Positions 1 to 7,178 of a DNA stretch of 14,714 bases are shown here, piece after piece. This DNA is from Lachnospiraceae bacterium (GTDB lineage: Bacteria; Bacillota_A; Clostridia; Lachnospirales; Lachnospiraceae). The notes below the pieces were generated by a model. It saw only the letters and a program-made list of their open reading frames with translations, was not told where the DNA came from and did not search any database. The stretch spans positions 1-14,714 of the forward strand of contig JAGBNT010000034.1 of NCBI GenBank assembly GCA_017634255.1. Direction: 5' to 3'. The position numbers and the translations under genes were made by a program. Each line of letters opens with the position of its first letter. The first letter of the stretch is position 1.

Positions 1-714
1 GGAACCATACAGTCGATAAGAGAGCTCGCCGAGGCAGCCCATGAAAACGGGTGTCTCTTTCACACCGATGGGGTTCAGGCAGCGGGACATATACCCTTAA
101 GCCTGCCCGGGGGAGACGTGGACCTGTTTTCGGCTTCGGCGCATAAAATGTACGGGCCCAAGGGAGTGGGACTGCTGTATATAAAGGACGGAGTCAAGAT
201 CCAGCCCCTGCTTTACGGAGGTATGCAGGAGAGGGGACGCCGTGCGGGAACGGAAAATGTCACAGCTATCGCGGGCTTCGGTACGGCGCTGGAAAGTGCC
301 AGAATGAATATGGGCGATGAGATAAAGCGGGTAGCTGAGATGTCCGATAAGCTTATAGAGCTGCTGTCCTCTATACCGGGAGTAGAGATAAATGGCTCCG
401 GCCTGGAAGAAAATGAGGATATGTTCGACCTGTTCAATTCGCGTCTGCCAGGTATAGTCAGCGCTACCATAGATGGCGTTAGAGCCGAAGCTCTGGTCAT
501 AGCCCTGGATCAAAAGGGGGTATGCGCTTCAACAGGAGCGGCGTGTGCAACCGGAGCCGCGCTGCCCTCACATGTTCTGACGGCAATTGGAAAGAGCAAG
601 GAAGAGGCGGAGAATACCATAAGATTTTCTATTGGAAAATATAACCGTATGGAAGAAATAGAGGAGGCATTTGGGATAATAAAGGAATGTGTTCATCAGA
701 TAAGACAGTCGTAG
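1..714 (+). CDS. Cysteine desulfurase, IscS/NifS (YrvO-like) class V aminotransferase, 5' end missing
   Basis: A PLP enzyme that takes sulfur from cysteine as a protein persulfide, here most likely for tRNA thiolation. The frame is open from base 1, so the N-terminal part, including the substrate-loop entry, lies outside the window; 237 codons remain. Visible signatures are FHTDGVQAAGH (the PLP-ring-stacking region), SASAHKMYGPKG with the Schiff-base lysine codon at 145-147, the RAGTEN motif, and the loop STGAACATG with the catalytic cysteine codon at 544-546. The gene runs 28 bases into mnmA. That adjacency matches the Bacillus yrvO-mnmA pair, where a dedicated desulfurase feeds MnmA, so I favour YrvO over a general Fe-S cluster IscS. 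No iscU or nifU gene lies downstream, but the upstream side is not visible. The family is certain; the specific partner is inferred from context. Confidence 0.95.
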   Translation, partial: GTIQSIRELAEAAHENGCLFHTDGVQAAGHIPLSLPGGDVDLFSASAHKMYGPKGVGLLYIKDGVKIQPLLYGGMQERGRRAGTENVTAIAGFGTALESARMNMGDEIKRVAEMSDKLIELLSSIPGVEINGSGLEENEDMFDLFNSRLPGIVSATIDGVRAEALVIALDQKGVCASTGAACATGAALPSHVLTAIGKSKEEAENTIRFSIGKYNRMEEIEEAFGIIKECVHQIRQS

Positions 715-1781
715 TCGGGATGTCGGGCGGAGTGGATTCGTCCGTCGCTGCCCTTTTGCTGAAGGAGCAGGGATATGATGTGATCGGCGTGACTATGCAC
801 ATATGGCAGGATGAATCACCGGATAAGATTGCGGCAGAAAATGGATGCTGCGGTCTTTCTGCTGTAGAGGATGCCAGAAGGGTGTCGGAGCTCATCGGAA
901 TCCCACATTATGTTATGGATTTTCGAAAAGAATTTCAGGAGAGCGTTATAGACTATTTTACAGATGAATATATACAGGGGAGGACGCCAAATCCCTGTAT
1001 CGCCTGCAATAGATACGTCAAGTGGGGAGCCCTGCTTAAGCGCTCAAAGCAGATAGGGGCGTCCTTTATCGCAACAGGGCACTATGCCGGAGTGGACAGG
1101 CTTGAAAATGGGAGGTATGCGGTAAAGCGTTCAGCCTCACAAAAGGACCAGACCTATGCGCTTTTTAACCTCACCCAGGACGAGCTTGAGCATACCCTCA
1201 TGCCCTTAAGCGGCTATGAAAAGCCCGAGGTCAGAGATATCGCGCAAAAAGCGGGCCTCCCGGTTTCCAATAAAAGAGATTCGCAGGAGATCTGCTTTAT
1301 TCCAGATCATGACCATGCCGCTTTTATCGAGAAGGAGAGGGGAGGCAGCGTCGCCATTCCCGGCAATTTTGTAACCGCGGACGGCAGGGTCCTGGGCCGC
1401 CATAAGGGGATCATTCACTATACTATAGGGCAGAGACGCGGTTTAAATCTGCCGATGGGACAGCATATCTACGTCATAGGGATAAGGCCCGAAACAAACG
1501 AGGTCGTCTTAGGCTATGGGGACGAGGTCTTTTCGGAGCGCCTCAAGGCCAGGGGGCTCAACTTTATGTCCGTTTCTTCCGATGACTTCCCCGTCGGGAG
1601 CAGCAGGAGGCTCTGGGGAAAGATTCGCTACAGGCATGAGGGAGAGTGGTGTAGTGTCACGAGAACGGGCGAGGATGAGCTTGAGGCGGTATTTGAAAAG
1701 CCCGTCAGGGCTGTTACACCCGGACAGGTCGCTGTATTTTACGAGGGTAATTATATTTTCGCCGGAGGAACTATATTTTGA
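687..1781 (+). CDS. mnmA: tRNA-specific 2-thiouridylase MnmA
   Basis: Adenylates and thiolates U34 in the wobble position of tRNA-Lys, -Glu and -Gln, using persulfide sulfur from a cysteine desulfurase. The protein is 364 residues, the normal family length. Residues 13-18 are SGGVDS, the PP-loop that binds ATP. TPNPCIACNRY at about 100-110 carries the first catalytic cysteine, C107 (C104 is an extra cysteine common in Gram-positive forms). GHYA is at 131-134, and SQEICFIP holds the second catalytic cysteine, C203. The C-terminal third is the beta-barrel RNA-binding region. The ATG at 687 overlaps the desulfurase gene by 28 bases. AAAGGA abuts the ATG and GAGGAGG lies 19 bases upstream, so initiation probably depends on coupling to the upstream gene. 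The later ATG at 720 would cut into the first beta strand and is rejected. Confidence 0.97.
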   Translation: MCSSDKTVVVGMSGGVDSSVAALLLKEQGYDVIGVTMHIWQDESPDKIAAENGCCGLSAVEDARRVSELIGIPHYVMDFRKEFQESVIDYFTDEYIQGRTPNPCIACNRYVKWGALLKRSKQIGASFIATGHYAGVDRLENGRYAVKRSASQKDQTYALFNLTQDELEHTLMPLSGYEKPEVRDIAQKAGLPVSNKRDSQEICFIPDHDHAAFIEKERGGSVAIPGNFVTADGRVLGRHKGIIHYTIGQRRGLNLPMGQHIYVIGIRPETNEVVLGYGDEVFSERLKARGLNFMSVSSDDFPVGSSRRLWGKIRYRHEGEWCSVTRTGEDELEAVFEKPVRAVTPGQVAVFYEGNYIFAGGTIF

Positions 1782-1800
1782 GACCCGGAGATAACGCAGA

Positions 1801-3078
1801 TCAAATATCCTTATGATGAAAATGGCTTTTGCCTGAGGCGTAGTCTCCTACGACCTGCCCGCTTCCAAACAGCTTGTACTTATATGTTACCAGCCCCTCC
1901 AAGCCGACAGGGCCTCTGGCGTGGAGCTTTCCGGTGCTTATCCCGACCTCCGCTCCGAAGCCGTAGCGATAGCCGTCGGAAAATCTCGTCGAGCAGTTAT
2001 GATAGACTCCGGCAGAATCCACAAGGTTCATGAAGTATTCGGCAGCTTCGTCGTTTTCCGTCAGAATGCTGTCTGTGTGGTGAGAGCTGTATCTGTTGAT
2101 GTGCTCTACCGCTTCCTTTACATCCGACACTAATTTTATCGAGATGATCAGGTCTGTGTATTCCGTATCAAATTCATCTTCAGCCATTATTTCACAGGAG
2201 ATCAATTCTGAAACCTCCTCTGTTCCGCGGAGCCTGACTCCGTTGCCTGTCAGAGCCTCTGCTATCTCCGGCAGGGCTTCTTTCGCGATATCCCGGTTTA
2301 CGAGAAGGGTCTCCACGGCATTGCAGGCGGCGGGGTACTGGATCTTGGCATCGACTATAATGGGAATGGCCTTTTTCATATCGCAGTCCTTGTCCAGATA
2401 GATATGGCAGATACCGCTGGAATGCCCCATAACGGGAATCTTCGTATTCTCCATTATGTAGCGGACAAATTTGTTTGAGCCCCGGGGTATAAGGAGGTCG
2501 ATATCTCCGTCACAGGTGAGGAGCTCGTCTATCTCATTGTGGAGCTCTGCCTGCAGGAGGCAGCCCTCGGGCAGCCCAGCTTCGACGACGCTGTCATATA
2601 TTATCTTAAAGAGGATACGGTTTGTTTCGACAGTCTCCTTCCCGCCCTTTAAAACCGCGCAGTTTCCGCTTTTTATGCAGAGCGCGGAGATTTGCACGAG
2701 GGCGTCGGGTCTGGCTTCGAAGATGACTCCTATGACTCCTATCGGCACACTGACCCGTTTGAGGATGAGACCTTCATCCAGCTGTCTGTTGAGGGAGAGC
2801 TTTCCCAGAGGGTCCGGAAGCTCTATCAGCTGCTCGATACCCGCAATTCCGTCCCGAAGCTTTCCTTCATCATATTTAAGCCTCTTTTTGACTGCGGCTG
2901 CGATGTTGTTTTTTTCAGCGGCATCCATATCCTTTTTGTTCGCCTCAAATATTTCAGCCTTGTGGTCTTCCAGAGCCTCTGCGATCTTCCTGAGGGCTCC
3001 GTTTCGCTGGCCGATCGTGGTCGAAGCCAGTATAGGAGCTGCAAGCTTCATATCGTGGGCCGCTTCGCGTATTTTCAT
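1801..3078 (-). CDS. proA: Glutamate-5-semialdehyde dehydrogenase (gamma-glutamyl phosphate reductase)
   Basis: Reduces gamma-glutamyl phosphate to glutamate-5-semialdehyde with NADPH, the second step of proline synthesis from glutamate; cytoplasmic. The 425-residue protein is full family length. It shows the ProA signature PIGVIGVIFEARPDALVQI at about 112-130, the catalytic cysteine C252 in QYPAACNAVETL, and the conserved C-terminal stretch FGAEVGISTGKLHARGPVG. The start is set by TCCTCC (GGAGGA on the coding strand) at 3087-3092, eight bases before the ATG. It is convergent with mnmA, with only 19 bases between the two stop codons and no clear terminator there. The usual partner proB (glutamate 5-kinase) is not beside it: the upstream neighbour is divergent and is a different kinase. 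ProB must lie elsewhere, or proline supply differs. Confidence 0.97.
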   Translation of the reverse strand: MKIREAAHDMKLAAPILASTTIGQRNGALRKIAEALEDHKAEIFEANKKDMDAAEKNNIAAAVKKRLKYDEGKLRDGIAGIEQLIELPDPLGKLSLNRQLDEGLILKRVSVPIGVIGVIFEARPDALVQISALCIKSGNCAVLKGGKETVETNRILFKIIYDSVVEAGLPEGCLLQAELHNEIDELLTCDGDIDLLIPRGSNKFVRYIMENTKIPVMGHSSGICHIYLDKDCDMKKAIPIIVDAKIQYPAACNAVETLLVNRDIAKEALPEIAEALTGNGVRLRGTEEVSELISCEIMAEDEFDTEYTDLIISIKLVSDVKEAVEHINRYSSHHTDSILTENDEAAEYFMNLVDSAGVYHNCSTRFSDGYRYGFGAEVGISTGKLHARGPVGLEGLVTYKYKLFGSGQVVGDYASGKSHFHHKDI

Positions 3079-3136
3079 TATATATATCCTCCGTTGCGTC
3101 GATTTATTTACTCTATTGTGCCCGGTCTTAACATTT

Positions 3137-3173
3137 TGTATACACTACAGGTTGAAAAACCGTGCAATACACT
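3137..3173. promoter_or_regulatory. Candidate regulatory sites upstream of proA
   Basis: The 203 bases between proA and the divergent kinase gene contain the palindrome TGTATACA (3137-3144) and two direct copies of ATACACT (3140-3146 and 3167-3173), 27 bases apart. On the proA strand a weak promoter could use TTGCAC (3162-3167) with TATACA (3137-3142), but the spacing is 19 bases and the match is poor. TGTATACA resembles the core of several GntR-family operators. The sequence elements are seen directly; any regulatory role is inferred. Confidence 0.3.
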
Positions 3174-3183
3174 TTAGAATAGG

Positions 3184-3223
3184 CGTAACTGTTCTGAATA
3201 GTTACGAGTAAGTTTAATATAAT
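3184..3223 (+). promoter_or_regulatory. Promoter with overlapping inverted repeat, for the heptose-kinase/ispE operon
   Basis: A perfect -10 hexamer TATAAT lies at 3218-3223, about 58 bases before the start codon at 3282. No good -35 hexamer exists at the expected distance. In its place is the inverted repeat CGTAACT (3184-3190) and AGTTACG (3200-3206), seven-base perfect arms with a nine-base spacer. A dyad in the -35 position is the usual place for an activator or repressor, so this is a reasonable operator candidate. The stretch 3224-3271 is A/T-rich and holds no gene. Confidence 0.5.
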
Positions 3224-3281
3224 ACAACGGAAAAGAATTTAACATACTTAAACATTAAATTTTTGTTTTTTGGAGGAAGCG

Positions 3282-4259
3282 ATGCTTATAGTAAGAAGTC
3301 CTTTGAGAATATCCCTTGGTGGCGGGGGCACGGATCTGCCCTCATATTATGAAAAAAATGAAGGATTTCTGATCTCTGCGGCAATCGATAAATATGTCTA
3401 TATCACATTAAATGAAAATTTCGAGAAGGAGATCCTTATCAAATACTCCAAAATAGAGCATTGTAAGCACGCATCCGAAATAAAGCACCCCATTTTCAGG
3501 GAGGCTTTCGCTATGCTGGAGCTTAGTGACGATCCGCTCGAGATACAGTCGCTTGCCGACATTCCCGCGGGGACGGGGCTGGGCTCCTCCAGCAGCTTTA
3601 CCACGGCGTTGCTCAAGGCCCTGCATGAATATAAGGGCGATATAGTAAGCACGAGGACGCTTGCGGAGGAAGCCTGCGAGCTGGAGATGCACAGGCTCGG
3701 AGAGCATATCGGAAAACAGGACCAGTATATTGCGGCCTATGGCGGGATAACCTGTATGACGTTTAAAAAGGACGGCTATGTATGGGTAGAGCCGCTCAAT
3801 ATCTCAAACGAGATCTTTTATAACCTGGAGGACGGGCTGGTCCTCTTTTTCACGGGTTTTGAACGCTCTGCTTCGTCTATACTGGAGGAGCAGGATAAAA
3901 AGACCTCTGCCAACGACAGCGATATGACGAAGAATCTTGACGACGTCAAGCAAATGGGCTATGACAGTAAGGAGGCTCTTGAAAAGGGTGACCTGCACAG
4001 GTTCGCCGACATAATGAACGTCCACTGGGAGAAGAAGAAAAAGCGTTCAGCCAATATGTCCAACGACAGGATAAACGAATGGTATGATTACGCCAGGCGC
4101 AACGGTGCGATGGGCGGGAAGCTCATAGGCGCCGGCGGCGGCGGTTTTTTGATGTTTTATACCGAGGAAAAGGTGCGCTTAAGGGAGGCCATGAGAAAGG
4201 CAGGACTCTCCGAGGTGCGTTTCAGATTTGAAAGACAGGGAACAAAGGTGGTTTTCTAA
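3282..4259 (+). CDS. GHMP-family sugar kinase, D-glycero-D-manno-heptose-7-phosphate kinase-like
   Basis: Probably phosphorylates a sugar phosphate at C1 using ATP. The closest family I recognise is the heptose-7-phosphate kinase HddA group, which feeds GDP-heptose for surface glycans. The protein is 325 residues. GHMP motif 1 is RSPLRISLGGGGTDLPSYY (5-23), close to the HddA style PLRIS-x-GGGTD. The ATP loop is PAGTGLGSSSSF (95-106), HIGKQDQY follows in the middle, and the C-terminal motif is GKLIGAGGGGFLMFY (about 279-293). The frame could open at a TTG at 3270, but GGAGG at 3272-3276 lies inside that extension, five bases before the ATG at 3282, so 3282 is the start. It heads the operon, five bases before ispE. 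No gmhA, gmhB or hddC is in the window, so the exact substrate is inferred; a related sugar-1-kinase is possible. Confidence 0.8.
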   Translation: MLIVRSPLRISLGGGGTDLPSYYEKNEGFLISAAIDKYVYITLNENFEKEILIKYSKIEHCKHASEIKHPIFREAFAMLELSDDPLEIQSLADIPAGTGLGSSSSFTTALLKALHEYKGDIVSTRTLAEEACELEMHRLGEHIGKQDQYIAAYGGITCMTFKKDGYVWVEPLNISNEIFYNLEDGLVLFFTGFERSASSILEEQDKKTSANDSDMTKNLDDVKQMGYDSKEALEKGDLHRFADIMNVHWEKKKKRSANMSNDRINEWYDYARRNGAMGGKLIGAGGGGFLMFYTEEKVRLREAMRKAGLSEVRFRFERQGTKVVF

Positions 4260-4264
4260 TTTCT

Positions 4265-5143
4265 ATGGATAAAGACCGAAAAACAGAGCTTATGGCCCAT
4301 GCGAAGATAAACCTTTCTCTGGACATTGTGGGAGAAAGGGAGGATGGCTACCACCTTTTGAGGATGGTTATGCAGACGCTCAAGCTGGCCGATAAAATTG
4401 AGGTAAGCGTAAATGAGTCAGGGCGTATAACGACTTTCACAGACAGCGGGGCCGTGAGCGACGATAAGAGCAATCTGGCCTACAGGGCAGCGGAGCTCTT
4501 ACTGAAGGAATTCGGCATAGGGGACGGGGTCGATATCAGGATTCAAAAAAATATCCCTGTGGCAGCGGGACTTGCCGGAGGCAGCGCAGATGCGGCAGCC
4601 GTATTAAAGGCTGTAAACGAACTTTTTGAGCTCGCCCTTACAGATGAAGAGCTGGCTGAAAGGGGAGTAAGGCTGGGAGCTGATATACCGTACTGCATAT
4701 ACGGCGGGACCATGCTTTCGGAGGGCATAGGCGAGAAGCTGACCCGTCTTAGGAATCTGGAAGTCTTGCCGGTCATACTGGTAAAACCGCCGAAGTCAGT
4801 TTCTACCGTCGAGGTATATAAGTCTTACCGGGATGAAAGGGTAAATCTTCACCCCCAGACTGACGAGCTCGTAAAGGAGATCAACAGCAGCGGCAGCTTT
4901 GATGAAAGGAAGCTGGCAAACGTTTTGGAGAGTGTGACCCTGCCAATGGTTCCCGAGATAGATGAGATCAAGAGAAGCCTTATAGAGCACGGGGCATATT
5001 TTAGCATGATGAGCGGAAGCGGCCCGACGGTATTCGGCCTTTTTAAGCAGCAGGATACGGCAGACAGGGCTTTTTCGGCTCTGAAGGCGCAGTATAAAGA
5101 AATGACGGTAATATCTACATGTACCTGTAATGTCACGGTCTAG
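4265..5143 (+). CDS. ispE: 4-diphosphocytidyl-2-C-methyl-D-erythritol kinase
   Basis: Phosphorylates CDP-methylerythritol in the non-mevalonate (MEP) route to isopentenyl diphosphate, needed for undecaprenyl carriers and quinone or tRNA side chains. The 292-residue protein has AKINLSLDIVG with catalytic K14, the GHMP glycine-rich ATP loop PVAAGLAGGSADAAA (98-112), GADIPYC with catalytic D140, and the C-terminal SGSGPTVFGLF motif. It begins five bases after the preceding kinase. The nearest ribosome-binding-like sequence is AAAGGTGG (4244-4251), 13 bases from the ATG, so translation is probably coupled. An in-frame ATG at 4292 would leave only four residues before K14 and is less likely. The last codons and stop lie in the left arm of a strong hairpin at 5132-5170. 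Confidence 0.97.
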   Translation: MDKDRKTELMAHAKINLSLDIVGEREDGYHLLRMVMQTLKLADKIEVSVNESGRITTFTDSGAVSDDKSNLAYRAAELLLKEFGIGDGVDIRIQKNIPVAAGLAGGSADAAAVLKAVNELFELALTDEELAERGVRLGADIPYCIYGGTMLSEGIGEKLTRLRNLEVLPVILVKPPKSVSTVEVYKSYRDERVNLHPQTDELVKEINSSGSFDERKLANVLESVTLPMVPEIDEIKRSLIEHGAYFSMMSGSGPTVFGLFKQQDTADRAFSALKAQYKEMTVISTCTCNVTV

Positions 5144-5170
5144 GGGTCTGGGAGACCGACGGACCGTGAC
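5132..5170. repeat. Nested perfect dyad / hairpin between ispE and the gntR gene
   Basis: The outer arms GTCACGGTC (5132-5140) and GACCGTGAC (5162-5170) match over nine bases, and the inner arms GGTCT (5145-5149) and AGACC (5153-5157) over five with a GGG loop. Both pairs share one centre at 5151. This gives two GGTC and two GACC half-sites, eight bases apart on each side. It ends 26 bases before the GTG of a FadR/FCD-type GntR regulator, so it may be its autoregulatory operator. As RNA it would form a stable stem followed by a weak CTTTATT tract, so partial termination or mRNA stabilisation is an alternative. Confidence 0.6.
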
Positions 5171-5196
5171 CTTTATTGCTTCCAGGGAGGATCATC

Positions 5197-5886
5197 GTGA
5201 AATCTGAAAAGTTGGAAGATCAGGATATCAGTTTTCTTCCGTTAAGAGATGTGGTTTTTGAGCAGCTGAGGACAAAAATAATGCAGGGCGAGCTGGCACC
5301 CGGTACCCGGCTTATGGAGATTGGCTTGTCGGAACAGCTCGGAGTCAGCAGGACCCCTGTGAGAGAAGCTATAAGAATGCTTGAAAAAGAGGGGCTTGCC
5401 GTCATCCTTCCCAGACGGGGAGCTCATGTTGCATCTGTTTCTCCGAGGCAGCTTGAGGATATGCTCGAGGTGAGACGTACTCTTGAAACCTTTTCGGTCA
5501 ACGCGGCCTGCTCCAGGATCAGCCGGGAGCAGATCGAGGAGCTTAAGACCCGCAACGAGAAATACAGAAAGGCGGTCGCTTCAAACGATCCGGTAGTAAT
5601 AGCAAGGGTCGATCATGAATTTCATACCTGCATTACAAATATAGCGGGAAATGAAAAAATAGCCGGGATACTCTCGGGCCTTAAGGAACAGCTTTTCAGA
5701 TATACCTATCTCTACGCAAAGTATTGTGACAGCATCGGGCAGTCGGCCATGGAACACGAAATGATCTGTGAAGCCTTTTCGAATGGAGACAATAACAGGG
5801 CGGTAGAGATAATTAAAATGCATATAGACCATCAGGAGCTGGTGGTATATTTACACAGTATAAATGAGCATGTCGAGCGAAAATAA
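5197..5886 (+). CDS. GntR-family transcriptional regulator, FadR/FCD subfamily
   Basis: A ligand-responsive dimeric DNA-binding protein, 229 residues. The N-terminal winged helix spans about 16-77, with the GntR signature LSEQLGVSRTPVREAIRMLE at 44-63. An all-helical FCD domain follows at about 86-215. Residues D139, H143, H187 and H209 fit the FCD metal-binding pattern (Asp plus three His), so a small carboxylate ligand held by a metal is likely by family precedent. The frame opens at a TTG at 5176, but AGGGAGG at 5184-5190 lies six bases before the GTG at 5197, which I take as the start. It sits between ispE and murI and overlaps murI by 23 bases, so it is co-transcribed with isoprenoid and peptidoglycan precursor genes. 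Its ligand and targets cannot be read from the sequence; the dyad at 5132-5170 is the nearest candidate operator. Confidence 0.92.
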   Translation: MKSEKLEDQDISFLPLRDVVFEQLRTKIMQGELAPGTRLMEIGLSEQLGVSRTPVREAIRMLEKEGLAVILPRRGAHVASVSPRQLEDMLEVRRTLETFSVNAACSRISREQIEELKTRNEKYRKAVASNDPVVIARVDHEFHTCITNIAGNEKIAGILSGLKEQLFRYTYLYAKYCDSIGQSAMEHEMICEAFSNGDNNRAVEIIKMHIDHQELVVYLHSINEHVERK

Positions 5887-6712
5887 TAAAAAAAACGATA
5901 AAAATAAGCCGATAGGAGTCTTCGATTCGGGAGTCGGCGGGCTTACGGTCTTCAGAGAGCTTATCAATGAGCTTCCAAGAGAGAGGCTGATCTATTTCGG
6001 GGACACGGCGAGGGTCCCCTACGGAAGCAAATCCAAGGAGACTGTAACAAAATATTCGGAGCAGATTGTCCGCTTTTTGATGGAGCAAAATGTCAAGGCC
6101 ATAGTGGTGGCCTGTAATACGGCAAGTGCAATGGCCCTGGATACGATCGAAAAAGAGATCGATATTCCGATAATAGGAGTCGTCAAGCCCGGCGCCCATA
6201 CGGCAATAGCGGTGACCGGTGTCAAAAGGATCGGTGTGATTGGAACGGAGGCGACTATAAGCTCCGAAATGTATTCGGAATATATCAGGAGTATAGACTC
6301 TTCCATAGAGGTCATTGGAAAGTCCTGTCCCCTTTTCTGCCCTCTGGTAGAGGAAGGGCTGTGGGAGGATCCGGTAACCGAGGAGATCACGAGGCGCTAT
6401 CTGATAGAGCTGGTGGACACAGGGATAGATACGCTGATATTGGGCTGCACCCATTATCCTCTCATAAAACGCACTATTCAAAGGGTAGTCGGAGAGGATA
6501 TAACTCTTGTAAATCCCGCCTATGAAACAGCCGTAGAATGTAGAAGAATGCTTAAGGAAAAGGGGCTCTTAAACGAGGAGCCCATCCACATAAGCGAAAA
6601 TGCCTTTACGTTTTATGTCAGCGACGAGGCGGAAAAATTCAGACGCTTTGCCAATTCCATACTTCCGATGGGCATTCTCGGAGCAAAAAAAATAGATATA
6701 GAGAGGTATTGA
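5864..6712 (+). CDS. murI: Glutamate racemase
   Basis: Interconverts L- and D-glutamate by a two-cysteine, cofactor-free mechanism, supplying D-Glu for peptidoglycan stem peptides; cytoplasmic. The protein is 282 residues with a short charged N-terminal extension (about 14 residues) before the conserved IGVFDSGVGGLTV. The two catalytic cysteines are C84 in VVACNTASAMAL and C195 in LILGCTHYPL; YFGDTARVPYG is also present. The gene starts inside the end of the gntR gene (23-base overlap). Two in-frame ATGs, 5864 and 5870, are possible. Neither has a well-spaced ribosome-binding site (GGTGG ends 19 bases before the first), so translational coupling is likely. I keep the upstream ATG, but the choice is uncertain. 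Confidence 0.96.
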   Translation: MSMSSENNKKNDKNKPIGVFDSGVGGLTVFRELINELPRERLIYFGDTARVPYGSKSKETVTKYSEQIVRFLMEQNVKAIVVACNTASAMALDTIEKEIDIPIIGVVKPGAHTAIAVTGVKRIGVIGTEATISSEMYSEYIRSIDSSIEVIGKSCPLFCPLVEEGLWEDPVTEEITRRYLIELVDTGIDTLILGCTHYPLIKRTIQRVVGEDITLVNPAYETAVECRRMLKEKGLLNEEPIHISENAFTFYVSDEAEKFRRFANSILPMGILGAKKIDIERY

Positions 6713-7137
6713 TGACTAAAGATGTAATAGTGACCGTGTCCGGTCTCGATATTGATTCACAGGACGCAGATTCCATAGAGGTCGTTACGACCGGTAAATA
6801 TTTAAAAAAGGGTGACCACAGTATAGTAAGATTTGAAGAGGTGGTAGAATCGGTGGGCATCACCAGAAACACCGTAAAATTCGGGGATGACCACGCTGAG
6901 GTATCCAGAAGCGGGGCAATGGAGATGTATCTGTATTTCTACCCCGGGAAAAAGACCAGCTCCGATTACAAAACGCCCTACGGGAATATGCTTGTCGGGA
7001 TAAATACGACAAAATATAAGCTTACGAAGGGCGAGGACGCTATAAATATAGGGATAGGCTACGAGCTGAGCGTCAACCACGAGTTTTTGGCGAATTGCAG
7101 CATTAATATCAATATACGTTCCGCAGGAAATCAGTAG
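6712..7137 (+). CDS. DUF1934 family protein (YwiB-like), calycin-type beta-barrel
   Basis: A small cytoplasmic protein of 141 residues with no signal peptide or membrane segment. It matches my knowledge of the DUF1934/YwiB family: alternating beta-strand pattern, an N-terminal VIVTVSG strand, a central YFYPGKKTSSDYKTPYGN stretch with the conserved TPYG motif, and a C-terminal LSVNHEFLANCSININI strand pair. The fold is predicted to be a lipocalin-like barrel; no reaction is known to me. The ATG at 6712 overlaps the murI stop (TGATG), with GAGAGG at 6701-6706 five bases upstream; a TTG one codon earlier is less likely. It is the last gene of the operon, followed by an intrinsic terminator at 7179-7206. 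Its position suggests a link to murI or the cell wall, which is inference only. Confidence 0.85.
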   Translation: MTKDVIVTVSGLDIDSQDADSIEVVTTGKYLKKGDHSIVRFEEVVESVGITRNTVKFGDDHAEVSRSGAMEMYLYFYPGKKTSSDYKTPYGNMLVGINTTKYKLTKGEDAINIGIGYELSVNHEFLANCSININIRSAGNQ

Positions 7138-7178
7138 GTTGGCAGGAAATATCCTTATTTTTCGTTGCTTTGAAAGAT

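Noticed and set aside
2471..3211. A 246-codon plus-strand open frame opposite proA
   Set aside because: It lies antisense to a full-length ProA with intact motifs, has a serine/arginine-rich composition with no recognisable domain, and lacks a ribosome-binding site.
3270..3281. Start of the GHMP kinase at the TTG at 3270
   Set aside because: The Shine-Dalgarno GGAGG at 3272-3276 would lie inside the coding sequence; the ATG at 3282 is correctly spaced and matches the family N-terminus.
5813..6481. A 222-codon minus-strand open frame opposite murI
   Set aside because: It is the mirror of a well-supported glutamate racemase with both catalytic cysteines; the composition is unnatural (many Tyr, His and Arg) and no domain is seen.
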